Shown piece by piece: positions 63,375 to 64,000 of a stretch of 64,000 nt of DNA. The stretch comes from Methylobacterium radiotolerans JCM 2831 (GTDB lineage: Bacteria > Pseudomonadota > Alphaproteobacteria > Rhizobiales > Beijerinckiaceae): contig NC_010505.1 in assembly GCF_000019725.1 (NCBI RefSeq), positions 2,607,001 to 2,671,000 of the forward strand. The letters are read 5' to 3'. The translations under genes were made by a program, and so were the position numbers. The first letter of the stretch is position 1. The number at the start of each line of letters is the position of its first letter. Below the pieces are notes generated by a model. It ran no database searches, had not been told where the DNA came from, and saw nothing but the letters and a program-made list of their open reading frames with translations.

Positions 63375-64000
63375 TTACCGCAGGAGCTGGAGGACGCCCT
63401 GCTGTGCGGAGTTGGCCAGCGACAGGGCCGAGATGCCCATCGACTGGCGGGTCGACAGCGCCTGCGAGTTCGCCGCTTCCTGGTTCAGGTCGGCGTTCGT
63501 CAGGTTGGCCGAGCCCGTCTGCAGCACGTTGATCAGCTGCTTGGAGAAATCCTGACGGTTCTGAACGACCGACAGGTTCGAGCCCAGGGAGCTCGCCGCG
63601 GAGGTCAGCGTGTTGCCGGCGCTGGTCAGGGTCGCCAGGGTCTTGTTGACGTCCGAGTTCAGCAGGAAGTTGCCGAGACCGTTCTGGCTCGACGAGTTGT
63701 TCGAGCTGGTGATCGACGACAGACCGAGACCGCTCGCCGTGGCGTCGACCGAGGCGACGTTGAGGGTCGAGCTGCCGGTGTTGTTGAACTTGATGTTCAA
63801 GTCATTGCCCTTGCCGGCAATGAGGTTGACGCCGTTGTAGCTGGCGTCGCCGGCGAGCTGTGTGATCTGGTTGAGCAGGTTGTTGTACTGGTTCGCCAGC
63901 GAGGCGCGCTGCGTCACGCCCGAGATCGACAGGTCGCTGGAGACGACGGTGCTGGCGGCGGTGCCGTAGGTCGAGGCGGTGGTCGCCGAGGCGGTGAAGC
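63375..64000 (-). CDS. second flagellin, cut by the window end
   Basis: The C-terminal 208 residues of a flagellin highly similar to the one at 60872 (NQYNNLLNQITQLAGDASYN, SANLTNADLNQEAANSQALS and the same last 13 residues). The frame stays open to the window edge, so the 5' part lies outside. Differences cluster in a short middle segment (SAGNTLTSAASS versus KADASLNSAAST). The two genes are convergent. Confidence 0.93.
   Translation of the reverse strand, partial: FTASATTASTYGTAASTVVSSDLSISGVTQRASLANQYNNLLNQITQLAGDASYNGVNLIAGKGNDLNIKFNNTGSSTLNVASVDATASGLGLSSITSSNNSSSQNGLGNFLLNSDVNKTLATLTSAGNTLTSAASSLGSNLSVVQNRQDFSKQLINVLQTGSANLTNADLNQEAANSQALSTRQSMGISALSLANSAQQGVLQLLR

Noticed and set aside
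1..64000. Anti-phage defence systems, toxin-antitoxin loci and biosynthetic gene clusters
   Set aside because: I looked for nuclease, helicase, methylase, retron, abortive-infection, NRPS/PKS and toxin signatures and saw none; the accessory region holds only the remnants described.

Overview
The window is GC-rich (about 70%) chromosomal DNA from an alphaproteobacterium, most likely Methylobacterium or a close relative. The evidence is an alphaproteobacterial gene repertoire (rpsA-sppA-ihfB-lapA group, a BA14K-type protein, a Ros/MucR remnant), a set of short low-complexity proteins of the kind common in Methylobacterium, and two short flagellins of the rhizobial/methylobacterial type. The genus is inferred from gene content, not from a search.

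Layout. 0-7.4 kb is housekeeping: a DUF2125 protein, trpF, then lapA, ihfB, sppA and rpsA on the minus strand, and a Crp/Fnr-type regulator. 7.4-19.5 kb holds a transglutaminase-like protein, serA and many small secreted, membrane or hydrophilic proteins around a stress-type SDR dehydrogenase and a BA14K-like protein, ending in tRNA-Asn. 20-32 kb has two chemoreceptors, tRNA-Cys, an arginase-ureD pair, a sensor kinase/response regulator pair, an acyl-CoA dehydrogenase and a GH15 glycosidase.

32.3-53.7 kb is the main functional block, an apparently complete glycine betaine utilisation cluster. A ProX/ProW/ProV-type ABC importer and a porin-like protein would bring in substrate. GbcAB would convert glycine betaine to dimethylglycine, DgcAB with a dedicated ETF pair would convert dimethylglycine to sarcosine, and heterotetrameric sarcosine oxidase (SoxBDAG) would convert sarcosine to glycine plus methylene-tetrahydrofolate. 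SdaA, coupled to soxG, would deaminate serine (made elsewhere from glycine) to pyruvate. A GbdR-like DJ-1/AraC regulator is divergent from soxB. Many junctions are 1-8 nt overlaps. A YbaK-like tRNA-deacylase gene rides behind the ETF genes.

53.7-64 kb is accessory. After a CYTH protein and small membrane proteins comes a 43-nt 3'-remnant of a tRNA-Lys-like gene, a short tandem repeat and a frameshifted, truncated phage-type integrase, which together look like the edge of a decayed genomic island. Beyond it lie a DUF1796-type protein, small orphan genes, a single-domain response regulator, broken genes (including a MucR/Ros remnant), and two flagellin genes in convergent orientation, the second cut by the window end.

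No CRISPR array, insertion sequence with recognisable ends, rRNA or defence system was found, and I saw no clear undescribed system. The strongest leads are the island edge, the inverted flagellin pair, and the unexpected members of the betaine operons.
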